The position numbers were made by a program, and so were the translations under genes. A DNA stretch of 7,079 nucleotides, taken from an uncultured Chryseolinea sp. GTDB lineage: Bacteria > Bacteroidota > Bacteroidia > Cytophagales > Cyclobacteriaceae. Location of the stretch: assembly GCA_946478915.1 (NCBI GenBank), contig CAMLER010000259.1, positions 1-7,079 on the forward strand. The letters run 5' to 3'. Of this stretch, positions 1 through 6,011 are shown in pieces (positions within the stretch are counted from its first letter, which is position 1; every line of letters begins with the position of its first letter). The notes beneath the pieces are model-generated. The model had not been told where the DNA came from, did no database searches, and saw only the letters and a program-made list of their open reading frames with translations.

Positions 1-640
1 AGATCACCTTCATTGCATCCTCGTCATTTTTCAGTCGCGCTTGCTCCTTGATCCATTCAAAGGAGATCTTTTCACCGCGCATCTGTTGCGCCACTTGGCC
101 TATCCCAAAATACGCGTGAAAAAGCTGTGGGTACTCGTGGGCTGTAAGTATGCCCAGCAGCGAACCCCATGAATGTCCCATCAAATAAATTTTGTCCTGA
201 TTAAAACGCTTTGCCAGGTATTCGCTGATTTCCTTCGCATCCAAAATGAATTGCTCGATCGTCATTTTATCAGCTGGAATATCTTTAACATATGATTTCC
301 CGGCTCCGCGTTGTTCCCAATACACCATAATGAAATCATTCTCAATCGCAGTGTTGAAATGTTTCATAAATGCAGTCTCAGGACTTCCGGGTCCGCCATG
401 CAGAAATAACATGACAGGCTTAGCTGTTGATGTCCCCCTGATAATAACGTATTGTTCCTGTCCCCCGATTTCAATCTTTTCAATCGTGGAAATACTGCCT
501 TCTACAATATTTCCGTCAGCGTCTGTAATAGGCTCTGCCTTTCCAGGACTATTAATCCAAAGGATGCCAACCAATACCAGCACGAGAAAGAGTATTCCTC
601 CAACGGTGTACCCTAGAATTTTCAGGATCTTAGATCTCAT
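1..640 (-). CDS. Membrane-anchored alpha/beta hydrolase, proline iminopeptidase-like (S33 type), C-terminus outside window
   Basis: This is the N-terminal 213 residues of an alpha/beta-fold hydrolase; the frame is open to the left edge, so the gene is partial. Residues 11-29 form one hydrophobic segment with lysines before it, suggesting an N-terminal anchor or uncleaved signal that places the enzyme outside the cytoplasm. The oxyanion-hole motif HGGPG is at 81-85, EQRGAG at 109-114 (the family usually has DQRG), and the nucleophile elbow GHSWG at 155-159 with Ser157. These three motifs in this order and spacing are typical of peptidase family S33. The catalytic Asp and His should lie in the missing part. 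The ATG at 640 is chosen because a TAA lies in frame just upstream and the hydrophobic segment follows directly. Substrate is unknown: many such proteins cleave N-terminal proline, but esterase or other hydrolase activity is equally possible. It has its own candidate promoter and follows a terminator, so it is probably transcribed separately from the oxidoreductase gene. Confidence 0.9.
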   Translation of the reverse strand, partial: MRSKILKILGYTVGGILFLVLVLVGILWINSPGKAEPITDADGNIVEGSISTIEKIEIGGQEQYVIIRGTSTAKPVMLFLHGGPGSPETAFMKHFNTAIENDFIMVYWEQRGAGKSYVKDIPADKMTIEQFILDAKEISEYLAKRFNQDKIYLMGHSWGSLLGILTAHEYPQLFHAYFGIGQVAQQMRGEKISFEWIKEQARLKNDEDAMKVI

Positions 641-722
641 GTCTGGGATCGATTAATGTTGATATCAGGAATATTAATCAAGGCGGACGGGATAACGGGC
701 GCTAAACAAGATCGTTGCATAA

Positions 723-752
723 TAAAGTTAGCTGCAAAAGCGACCAATGCAA
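723..752 (-). promoter_or_regulatory. Candidate Bacteroidota-type promoter for the alpha/beta hydrolase
   Basis: On the minus strand a TTG (752-750) is followed after exactly 19 bases by TAACTTTA (730-723), one base from the Bacteroidota sigma factor consensus TTG-N19-TAnnTTTG. It lies downstream of the terminator of the preceding gene and would give a leader of roughly 75-80 bases before the ATG at 640. This is a pattern match only; such short motifs occur by chance in AT-rich DNA. Confidence 0.4.
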
Positions 753-786
753 ATGAAATGTCAGGAATTTGTGGTTGGAATAGCGT

Positions 787-817
787 TAAAAAAAATAGCC
801 CGGAAAATCATCCGGGC
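787..817 (-). terminator. Intrinsic terminator after the Gfo/Idh/MocA gene
   Basis: On the minus strand a perfect 7-bp GC-rich stem (GCCCGGA / TCCGGGC, 817-811 with 804-798) with a 6-base loop is followed two bases later by a run of eight T (795-788) and more T/A. It begins about 48 bases after the stop codon of the oxidoreductase gene. Stem, loop and T-run together are the standard rho-independent form. Confidence 0.88.
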
Positions 818-864
818 CACTTCTTGTGATCATAAAAGATAATTATGAAAGCTTTACCATCGGG

Positions 865-2328
865 CTACACGTTCCAACCCTTCCTATACGTTCTGCCGAC
901 GAATTGATTTGCTTCCTCCAGGTTTGTGATCTTGGTGTTTTCGCCATCCCACAAAAGCTTCTTACGTCCATAGTAATCATAGCCTTTATCCTTTTCTTTT
1001 CTCAGCATGTAACTACGAATCGCCAGATTACCCATAAGCACAGTCTCGGTCATAGGTCCTGCATAATCGAATGACGAAGTCAATTCTTTGTGCTCTTTAC
1101 TGTTAAAGCCGGCCTTACATGCATCGACCCATTTTCTTTGATGACCGTACTCGGGCTCCTCTGTCGAACCGGTCTCCGGCCCAAAATCTGTTGTGCCATC
1201 GTTAAGATAAAGCTTCGGCATCATTGGAGAACTGTCGTTGATATTGGTCGATATCAGTCCCTTCTCGCCGATGATCAGAACACCATTGGCGCTATCCTTA
1301 CCACCGATGTCACTATTTGCAGGAACGATTTCCGGATGCGACGGTCTGATGCCGCCATCGCTCCATGTCATTTCTATTGGAGACTTGCTTTTGTCTGTGG
1401 CGGCGAAATGTAAAGTAATGAATGAAGAAGGCGGGCATCCTTCAGGATGATAATCAGCAGTCCACATTTGTGAATACACTGAAGCAACACTACACTCTGC
1501 ATCCGTGGGATATTTTAATCCCAGTGTTCGGAATGGAATATCTATAAGGTGACAGCCCACATCACCCAGCGCACCCGTTCCATAGTCCCACCAGCCGCGC
1601 CAGTTGAACGGATGAAGATTCGGCGTATAAGGTTTGAATTCAGCAGGTCCGAGCCAGAGATCCCAATTCAAATCTTTAGGTTTTTTGCTTTCGTCCGGCC
1701 CAGGCATTGCAAAACCTTGCGGCCAAACCGGGCGATTGGTCCAGATCTGAACTTTGGAGATTTTGCCCAACTTTCCGGAATCAACCCAGCCCTGCACCAT
1801 TTTCAGCAACGGATTAGATGCACCCTGATTTCCCATTTGAGTAACGACTTTCTTTTGTCGCGCCATCTGAGTAAGAATACGCGCTTCGCGGATATTGTGG
1901 GTCATCGGTTTTTGCACATATACGTGCTTCCCTCGTTCCATAGCATACACTGCAGCAGGACCATGCACGTGATCGGGTGTAGAGATCGTAACAGCATCAA
2001 TGTCCTTTTCCTGGTCAAGCATCAAACGATAGTCAGCGTACTGCTTTGCTTTCGGAAAATTTTCCACAGAACGTTTCGCCGATCCGGAGAAATCAACATC
2101 GCACAGCGCCTGTATTCTTTCGCGTCCATTGACAGAAGCATTTTTAATGTCACTCGTTCCCTTACCTCCCGCTCCGATCGCTGCGAGAACCAGTTGATCG
2201 CTGGGTGCCGTGAAGCCAACACCTCCAAGCACATGTCTTGGAACAATAAATACTGAGGAAGCAATAACACTTTGCTTGATGAATTTTCTTCGTGAAGAGT
2301 CGGTTTTAGTTTTCTTGGATTTATTCAT
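865..2328 (-). CDS. Tat-exported Gfo/Idh/MocA family NAD(P)-dependent oxidoreductase
   Basis: The 487-residue protein has a twin-arginine signal near the N-terminus (Ser12-Arg13-Arg14-Lys-Phe-Ile-Lys, then a short hydrophobic stretch ending near PRHVLGG at 30-36), which predicts export by the Tat pathway with cofactor bound. A Rossmann fold follows: AIGAGGKG at 50-57 binds the dinucleotide, STPDHVH at 116-122 and QKP at 139-141 correspond to the conserved active-site strand and the EKP motif, with Gln in place of Glu. The C-terminal part carries WRGWWDYG (243-250) and GDVGCHLID (255-263), whose Asp256, His260 and Asp263 are typical of the substrate-binding domain in the exported subfamily. 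Length fits that group. Likely substrates are sugars or sugar derivatives, but which is not visible; a GH109-like glycosidase role is a less likely alternative. The ATG is at 2328 with no Shine-Dalgarno. It appears to be a single-gene unit ending in a strong terminator; no sugar-uptake or glycosidase genes are beside it. Confidence 0.93.
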   Translation of the reverse strand: MNKSKKTKTDSSRRKFIKQSVIASSVFIVPRHVLGGVGFTAPSDQLVLAAIGAGGKGTSDIKNASVNGRERIQALCDVDFSGSAKRSVENFPKAKQYADYRLMLDQEKDIDAVTISTPDHVHGPAAVYAMERGKHVYVQKPMTHNIREARILTQMARQKKVVTQMGNQGASNPLLKMVQGWVDSGKLGKISKVQIWTNRPVWPQGFAMPGPDESKKPKDLNWDLWLGPAEFKPYTPNLHPFNWRGWWDYGTGALGDVGCHLIDIPFRTLGLKYPTDAECSVASVYSQMWTADYHPEGCPPSSFITLHFAATDKSKSPIEMTWSDGGIRPSHPEIVPANSDIGGKDSANGVLIIGEKGLISTNINDSSPMMPKLYLNDGTTDFGPETGSTEEPEYGHQRKWVDACKAGFNSKEHKELTSSFDYAGPMTETVLMGNLAIRSYMLRKEKDKGYDYYGRKKLLWDGENTKITNLEEANQFVGRTYRKGWNV

Positions 2329-2456
2329 AATGTGAAATTATCGTAAGCACAAATTTTAACCCCGGAATATAGAAATTAATAAATAAATATCACCCTATAA
2401 ATATATTGGAACAACTGATAGCTTAAACATCCCACAATATTTTCTATTCCACCCGA

Positions 2457-2476
2457 AAAATTGTAAATACAATTTT
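2457..2476 (-). terminator. AT-rich perfect hairpin after cadD-like gene, weak terminator or operator
   Basis: An 8-bp perfect inverted repeat (AAAATTGT / ACAATTTT) with a 4-base loop begins 17 bases past the stop codon of the cation exporter gene. Its second arm ends in a T-run of five. Position suggests a weak terminator, but the stem is AT-rich and no long T-tract follows it. As it also lies 129-148 bases upstream of the oxidoreductase ATG, it could be a protein-binding site for that gene instead. Confidence 0.3.
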
Positions 2477-2492
2477 CTATTATCGGCATACA

Positions 2493-3086
2493 TCATCGAA
2501 GAAGTTGGAAGGAGTTGCTTTCATAAAGGATATAGATTCCAAGAAACACAAGCACAAATGGTGTTACCATGTGTCCGTATTTATCAATCTGCCTAAAAAC
2601 ATATGGATGACGGGTTAAGTACTTTGCAATGAGGCACCAAATGAAAGTCATAACCAAAAAAATCCCAATCATTATGAGTTTGTGCAGCCACATTAGCGTT
2701 GCAAACAGTGGAATGTAAATCCCAATATTGTCACCGCCATTTGCTATCGTAACGCCGGCAACCGCCAGCATCTTGCTGTTTCGTGATCCACTTTGCTCAT
2801 CGGGCGTGCGCGTATCCTCCGCTTTTCTTGCGAGCAGGTCCCATATCCCCTTCAGACCAAGGTAAACTGGAAATAAGCCAAGAAGTCCAATGTAAGCCTT
2901 GTTGATGAACAAGCCGGCAAGTGAACCCACAAGACTGATCGAAATCAAAAAAATAATTCCGATAAGTTGTCCTGCGAGGATATTACCGTCGCTGTATTTT
3001 CTATTTCCGTAAAATAGCGTGAGAATAAAAATATCGTCAATGTTCGTCGATACAAATGCTAATAAGCTGGTCAGAAAAATTTCCAC
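2493..3086 (-). CDS. CadD-family cadmium/cation resistance transporter
   Basis: This 197-residue integral membrane protein matches the CadD cadmium resistance family (LysE superfamily), usually about 200 residues. It is built as two related halves of hydrophobic segments. TNIDD at 14-18 in the first half and NGGDN at 116-120 in the second (within VTIANGGDNIGIY) are the paired acidic/asparagine motifs of the family; LFPVYLGLKG (71-80) and the ending RQIDKYGHMVTPFVLVFLGI (165-184) also fit. A hydrophilic loop at about 86-105 joins the halves and probably faces the cytoplasm. The inferred role is efflux of Cd2+ or a similar divalent cation across the inner membrane. The start is GTG at 3086: a TAA immediately precedes it and the next in-frame ATG is residue 139, inside the protein. 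It follows a small unknown gene by 58 bases and may be cotranscribed. No ArsR/CadC-type metal sensor is adjacent, unlike classical cadCD loci, so regulation is open. Confidence 0.88.
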   Translation of the reverse strand: MEIFLTSLLAFVSTNIDDIFILTLFYGNRKYSDGNILAGQLIGIIFLISISLVGSLAGLFINKAYIGLLGLFPVYLGLKGIWDLLARKAEDTRTPDEQSGSRNSKMLAVAGVTIANGGDNIGIYIPLFATLMWLHKLIMIGIFLVMTFIWCLIAKYLTRHPYVFRQIDKYGHMVTPFVLVFLGIYILYESNSFQLLR

Positions 3087-3144
3087 TTATATTAATGGAC
3101 TGATGTCATTAGCAAATAACGATACGTGAAATTTTGCCTCGCTA

Positions 3145-3408
3145 TTAGAGGTATCGCTGTGAGAATTCGACAGCGTGGAGATTTTTCAGTGAACTCAATT
3201 CGCGAACCTTCCGGTTAATTTCGATCTCGAGCCGGACTTTAATAAGAAATCGTTTCAACCAATTTTTTTCATTTGATACGGCTTCAGAATATTTAGCAGT
3301 CAGATTTCTTCTTATTTCTGCCACCTTGGTATTGAACTGGGCTGTTTCTTCGAAGTTATCTATACCGCCTTCAATTATTTTAGACTTATCCGGATCATTT
3401 ATTTCCAT
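3145..3408 (-). CDS. Small hypothetical helical protein upstream of the CadD-like gene
   Basis: I do not recognise this 87-residue protein. Counting from the ATG at 3408, it has an acidic N-terminal third (MEINDPDKSK..., with further Asp and Glu around GGIDNFEE) and a basic, charge-rich C-terminal half that looks helical and partly amphipathic (for example FLIKVRLEIEINRKV, about residues 54-68). It has no signal peptide, no membrane segment, and no Cys or His cluster for metal binding. A TTG two codons earlier (3414) could also serve as start, but ATG is preferred. It lies 58 bases upstream of the cation exporter on the same strand and downstream of a strong hairpin, so the two may form one transcript. 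Reality of the gene rests on the open frame, gap placement and absence of a competing gene on either strand. Confidence 0.6.
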   Translation of the reverse strand: MEINDPDKSKIIEGGIDNFEETAQFNTKVAEIRRNLTAKYSEAVSNEKNWLKRFLIKVRLEIEINRKVRELSSLKNLHAVEFSQRYL

Positions 3409-3447
3409 AGTCAATTTCGTTTCATTTTTCCACGTTCACGTGATATA

Positions 3448-3475
3448 ACAATGTACAAAAATTTGTTCACATTGT
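3448..3475 (-). repeat. Imperfect inverted repeat (hairpin) between the CarboxypepD_reg-like gene and the small gene
   Basis: On the plus strand, ACAATGT+ACAAA (3448-3459) is complementary to TTTGT (3462-3466) and ACATTGT (3469-3475), giving 12 pairs with a 2-base loop (3460-3461) and a 2-base bulge (3467-3468). It starts 23 bases past the stop codon of the upstream gene and ends about 40 bases before the small gene's ATG. No T-run follows on the minus strand, so it is not a normal intrinsic terminator. It may be an RNA stem protecting the upstream message, or an operator for the small gene and exporter. Confidence 0.6.
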
Positions 3476-3498
3476 CCGACCATCCCTTACGATCATAT

Positions 3499-4500
3499 CT
3501 ATTCACTGGCCACCAATAGCCGCGCCGTAAGAACGCCAGGAGCTCTCATCCACTTGCCAAAACTATTTAGCCTATAGTAACAGGTATAATTCTGCAGTGA
3601 AAAAGGAATAGCGGACACTCCAAACGAGGTTCCTGCTTGAAATTGATAATAGTTTCGAACTCCAACCTTTTCACCTTCAATTATCGTAGTATCGGAGTTA
3701 ACTAGATGTGGATTGCTCATCCTGTAGTCGTAATACTGCTTAAGCAAACTAAGTCTGTCACGATCATCCATTATCCACTCAAAAGCCATAAAAAAAGAAG
3801 TGTCATGGACTAATAGTCTGTACGGCTTTAGATCGAAATCGATCCAACCATGGCGAGTGGAAGAGGTGAGAATTATACTTTCATCGAAAAGGTCATTGGC
3901 AGGCAAACCAGTTTCGGGATCCTTGGAGAGAAAACGGATTCTAACCTTAAACGAATCCAAAGTGTTTCGGCTAATGAAAAGACGGGCTTCGCGGGCATAG
4001 ACAGGGAACTCGAGATCTTTGTGAAATGCCGGATACTTGTTTTCAATCAACAGCGCCATTGCACTTCCGGCCGCAATAGAATCACAATAGATCAGCCCTC
4101 CCTGGTTATATCGATTGCCAAGCTGAAAAGCTTTTTCCCTCTTTGAATTTCCTTTTACCGTTACAGTCTTCAGTTTCGTCGCCTTTTCGTCCAGCTGTAT
4201 CGTGATATTTTCTTGCGCAATTATTTGAGATGCGGGAATAACGCGACGTTCATAACCCAGCATGGAAAAAATAATTGAATCCTGGTAATAGGTTGAGGGA
4301 ATGGAGATAGAAAACGTACCGTCTTCATTTGAGATGGTTCCGATCGGTGAACCCAAAATTCCAATGTTGACATACGATAGTGGAATTTTTGTGGCCTTAT
4401 CGATAATCCTTCCACTAATGGACTGCCCAATCGAGCAGAAAGTAACCAACAATAGCGACCACGTTAGAAGCTTGACCTTGATATAATTACTGCTTTGCAT
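3499..4500 (-). CDS. Secreted protein with N-terminal CarboxypepD_reg-like domain, unknown C-terminal domain
   Basis: Counted from the ATG at 4500, the protein has 333 residues. Residues about 7-25 form a signal peptide (KVK followed by a hydrophobic core, ending near CSIGQS), so it is exported; the single cysteine there is not in a clear lipobox. Residues about 27-115 are a CarboxypepD_reg-like beta-sandwich: SISGRIIDKATKIPLSYVNI, then GTISNEDGTFSISIP and ITIQLDEKATKLKTVTVKG, the form usually found at the N-terminus of SusC/TonB receptors. Here no plug or barrel follows. Instead about 210 residues remain, rich in aromatic and beta-prone residues, with FKVRIRFLSKDPETGLPAND and a stretch ending FFMAFEWIMDD, resembling extracellular beta-sandwich tails seen in other Bacteroidota proteins of unknown function. 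A role at the cell surface or periplasm is likely, but no enzymatic residues can be assigned. A TTG three codons earlier (4509) is possible but lies inside the candidate promoter. Confidence 0.85.
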   Translation of the reverse strand: MQSSNYIKVKLLTWSLLLVTFCSIGQSISGRIIDKATKIPLSYVNIGILGSPIGTISNEDGTFSISIPSTYYQDSIIFSMLGYERRVIPASQIIAQENITIQLDEKATKLKTVTVKGNSKREKAFQLGNRYNQGGLIYCDSIAAGSAMALLIENKYPAFHKDLEFPVYAREARLFISRNTLDSFKVRIRFLSKDPETGLPANDLFDESIILTSSTRHGWIDFDLKPYRLLVHDTSFFMAFEWIMDDRDRLSLLKQYYDYRMSNPHLVNSDTTIIEGEKVGVRNYYQFQAGTSFGVSAIPFSLQNYTCYYRLNSFGKWMRAPGVLTARLLVASE

Positions 4501-4507
4501 CAGGATC

Positions 4508-4537
4508 AAAAGATACTACGATGCAGCAGCTCATCAA
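4508..4537 (-). promoter_or_regulatory. Candidate promoter giving a nearly leaderless mRNA
   Basis: On the minus strand TTG (4537-4535) is followed after exactly 19 bases by TATCTTTT (4515-4508), one base from the Bacteroidota -7 element TAnnTTTG. Only seven bases separate it from the ATG at 4500, so transcription would begin almost at the start codon. If real, it supports the ATG over the upstream TTG at 4509, which would lie within the -7 element. Confidence 0.35.
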
Positions 4538-4601
4538 AGTGTCCAGGGCTTTTATCTGTAAAATCGACCCCGAATCAAAACTTAAGAAAAAGTAGAAAAC
4601 T

Positions 4602-4967
4602 TCAATTTGAAGAATACAACCCCAGTCTGTTTCCCTCCGTATCGATAAAAAATGCGTAAAAACCCATTTCGGGGATTTCGGTTTTACCCTGTATCACTCG
4701 CCCACCATTTAATTCTATTTTTCTTACCACCTGTTCGAGATCATCTCCACCGTAAAGGTATACGACAACTCCCTCCGAAGCAGGCTTGTAATCTGACCCA
4801 TGGATAAGTTGTACAAAAATATCGCCTCCATCGTTAGGGAATAATCCCATTTTAACACCATCCATTTCAATCTCTTCTATCTCGATATCTAAAATCGCTT
4901 TATAAAACGATACAGCCCGCGAAAATTGTGCGGTAGGTATCTCAACAATTGAAACATGTTTTTTCAT
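4602..4967 (-). CDS. VOC superfamily (glyoxalase/bleomycin-resistance fold) protein
   Basis: This 121-residue protein is a complete single-chain VOC domain made of two beta-alpha-beta-beta-beta units. The first opens with HVSIVEIPTAQFSRAVSFYK (4-23), including the helix pattern RAVSFYKAILDIE; the second ends with GFYAFFIDTEGNRLGLYSS (102-120), the characteristic closing strand with GN-R-GLYS. Members bind a metal or a small ligand in the cleft and include isomerases, dioxygenases and drug-binding proteins. Here the usual metal ligands are only partly evident (His4, Glu66 or neighbouring acidic residues, Glu111), so catalysis cannot be assumed. ATG at 4967 is the natural start, since the first beta strand begins at once. 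The gene sits 116 bases downstream of the AraC-type regulator on the same strand, suggesting shared transcription or direct control by it. Many Bacteroidota proteins of this type remain uncharacterised. Confidence 0.92.
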   Translation of the reverse strand: MKKHVSIVEIPTAQFSRAVSFYKAILDIEIEEIEMDGVKMGLFPNDGGDIFVQLIHGSDYKPASEGVVVYLYGGDDLEQVVRKIELNGGRVIQGKTEIPEMGFYAFFIDTEGNRLGLYSSN

Positions 4968-5083
4968 AAATTTTTCTAAGTGATCACTGGTTTTTCGTGC
5001 GCCTACTACTCAATATTGTGAGTGTTAATGTTAGCTCAAGAGTACAAATCTTGCCAGGGCATAAATTGTAAAAATGCGACAAC

Positions 5084-5905
5084 TCATTTTTTGGTGTAGA
5101 AAAGTGACGAAAGAGTCATCGTGTTGTCCTGCAAAAAATCCCTTGGTGTGATGCCTGTAAAATCTTTGAAATCTTTTATGAAATGTGCCTGATCATAATA
5201 TTCGCTTTCGTACGCAATGGATGTAAAACTTTCCGACTGTTTGTTAAGCATGGAGTGTAATGCTGCTTGCATCCTGATCACTCTTCCCAATTGCTTGGGA
5301 CTAAGCCCTATCTGCTTAATAAACTTTCTTTCGAGCTGTCTCCGCTTTGAGGCATCATTTTTAAGGACAGATTTTATTGACGCACTGCCACTGGTAGACA
5401 TAATGGCATCGATCGTATTTTTCACAATGCTATCAATGATTGTTCTGTTACGGAGCCTGGTCAACAGGAAATTTTCTACAACTGATATTCTGGTGTTTGT
5501 ATCCGTGGCCTTTGCAATTTGTTCCTTCAATTCACTTGCAGCTTCCTCTCCAAACAAAAATTCAATTGGGGTTTCCTTATTTTCAAGATTAATAATTGGC
5601 ACAGACGAAAAGTTTGCAAAGCCATAGGGATAAAAACGGGTTGCAAAACAATTTACGAAGCCGGTCGGCTGAATAAAGAACGGTTCGGTAATTTGCCCGA
5701 TGACCATAGCGCGCGGTTGGATTATGAATTCATCTCCCTTTGTAAAGCGTTTGACATCGTCGCCCAGCATGAATATCAGTTCAAGGCAACCATCAGGTAT
5801 GATTCGCTGTCTCTCGGCATTGACATCAGCAGGTACTTCTAAAACCCAGTGGCACTTTATTAATGGTTGTAAATCCGGATGGGACTCAAAAGTTTGATAG
5901 TTCAT
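5084..5905 (-). CDS. AraC-family transcriptional regulator with DUF6597-like N-terminal domain
   Basis: The 273-residue protein has a DNA-binding AraC domain at its C-terminal end. The first helix-turn-helix lies around 187-210 (RRQLERKFIKQIGLSPKQLG, 188-207) and the second around 228-258, ending with the family signature YYDQAHFIKDFKDFTGITPR (236-255). The N-terminal 150 residues contain IIPDGCLELIF (35-45), the mark of the DUF6597-type sensing domain common in Bacteroidota and other soil bacteria; it presumably binds an unknown small ligand. It acts in the cytoplasm as a one-component regulator. ATG at 5905 fits the usual start of this family (short lead into a beta-rich domain). The VOC gene follows on the same strand and is the most likely nearby target. 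The upstream gap holds inverted repeats that could be its own operator. Confidence 0.94.
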   Translation of the reverse strand: MNYQTFESHPDLQPLIKCHWVLEVPADVNAERQRIIPDGCLELIFMLGDDVKRFTKGDEFIIQPRAMVIGQITEPFFIQPTGFVNCFATRFYPYGFANFSSVPIINLENKETPIEFLFGEEAASELKEQIAKATDTNTRISVVENFLLTRLRNRTIIDSIVKNTIDAIMSTSGSASIKSVLKNDASKRRQLERKFIKQIGLSPKQLGRVIRMQAALHSMLNKQSESFTSIAYESEYYDQAHFIKDFKDFTGITPRDFLQDNTMTLSSLFYTKK

Positions 5906-5921
5906 ATTTAAATCAAGGCTG

Positions 5922-5995
5922 ATAGCGCATAACCATTACACACTTGCAAAATGCCTTTGTGTATCCTTTGCTTTAGTCAAGATGTAGTGCGCTAT
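5922..5995. repeat. Nested inverted repeats in the gap upstream of the AraC gene
   Basis: Outer arms ATAGCGCA (5922-5929) and TGCGCTAT (5988-5995) are perfectly complementary. Inside lies a second pair, TACACA (5937-5942) and TGTGTA (5958-5963), around a small GCA-AAA-TGC hairpin (5946-5954). The structure fills most of the 106-base gap between the small membrane protein gene and the AraC start. It has no T-run, so it is not a clear terminator. An operator for the regulator or an RNA fold in its leader are possible; chance cannot be excluded, since the outer arms are far apart. Confidence 0.35.
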
Positions 5996-6011
5996 GAAAC
6001 CGCATCTTTCT

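Noticed and set aside
246..656. Plus-strand open frame of 136 codons
   Set aside because: It is antisense to the alpha/beta hydrolase, which has the HGGPG and GHSWG motifs; the plus-strand product shows no recognisable pattern.
1549..2256. Long plus-strand open frame (235 codons) opposite the oxidoreductase gene
   Set aside because: It lies wholly antisense to a gene with clear Rossmann and Tat motifs, and its own translation is rich in Arg, His, Ser and Ile without any domain pattern; a shadow frame.
2329..2456. Search for a promoter of the oxidoreductase gene (TATATTTA-like elements)
   Set aside because: AT-rich stretches give -7-like boxes, but none has a TTG at 19 bases; no site could be chosen over others.
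4600..4612. Palindrome CTTCAATTTGAAG overlapping the stop codon of the VOC gene
   Set aside because: Six-base AT-rich arms with one central base are too short to be a terminator and are expected once or twice by chance in this window.
5008..5023. ACTCA/TGAGT inverted repeat in the gap between the AraC and VOC genes
   Set aside because: Five-base arms with a six-base loop are weak; location is suggestive for an operator but the sequence alone does not support it.
5217..5627. Plus-strand open frame of 136 codons with hydrophobic stretches
   Set aside because: It is antisense to the AraC regulator; hydrophobicity comes from the complement of Asn/Lys/Glu codons, not from a membrane protein family.
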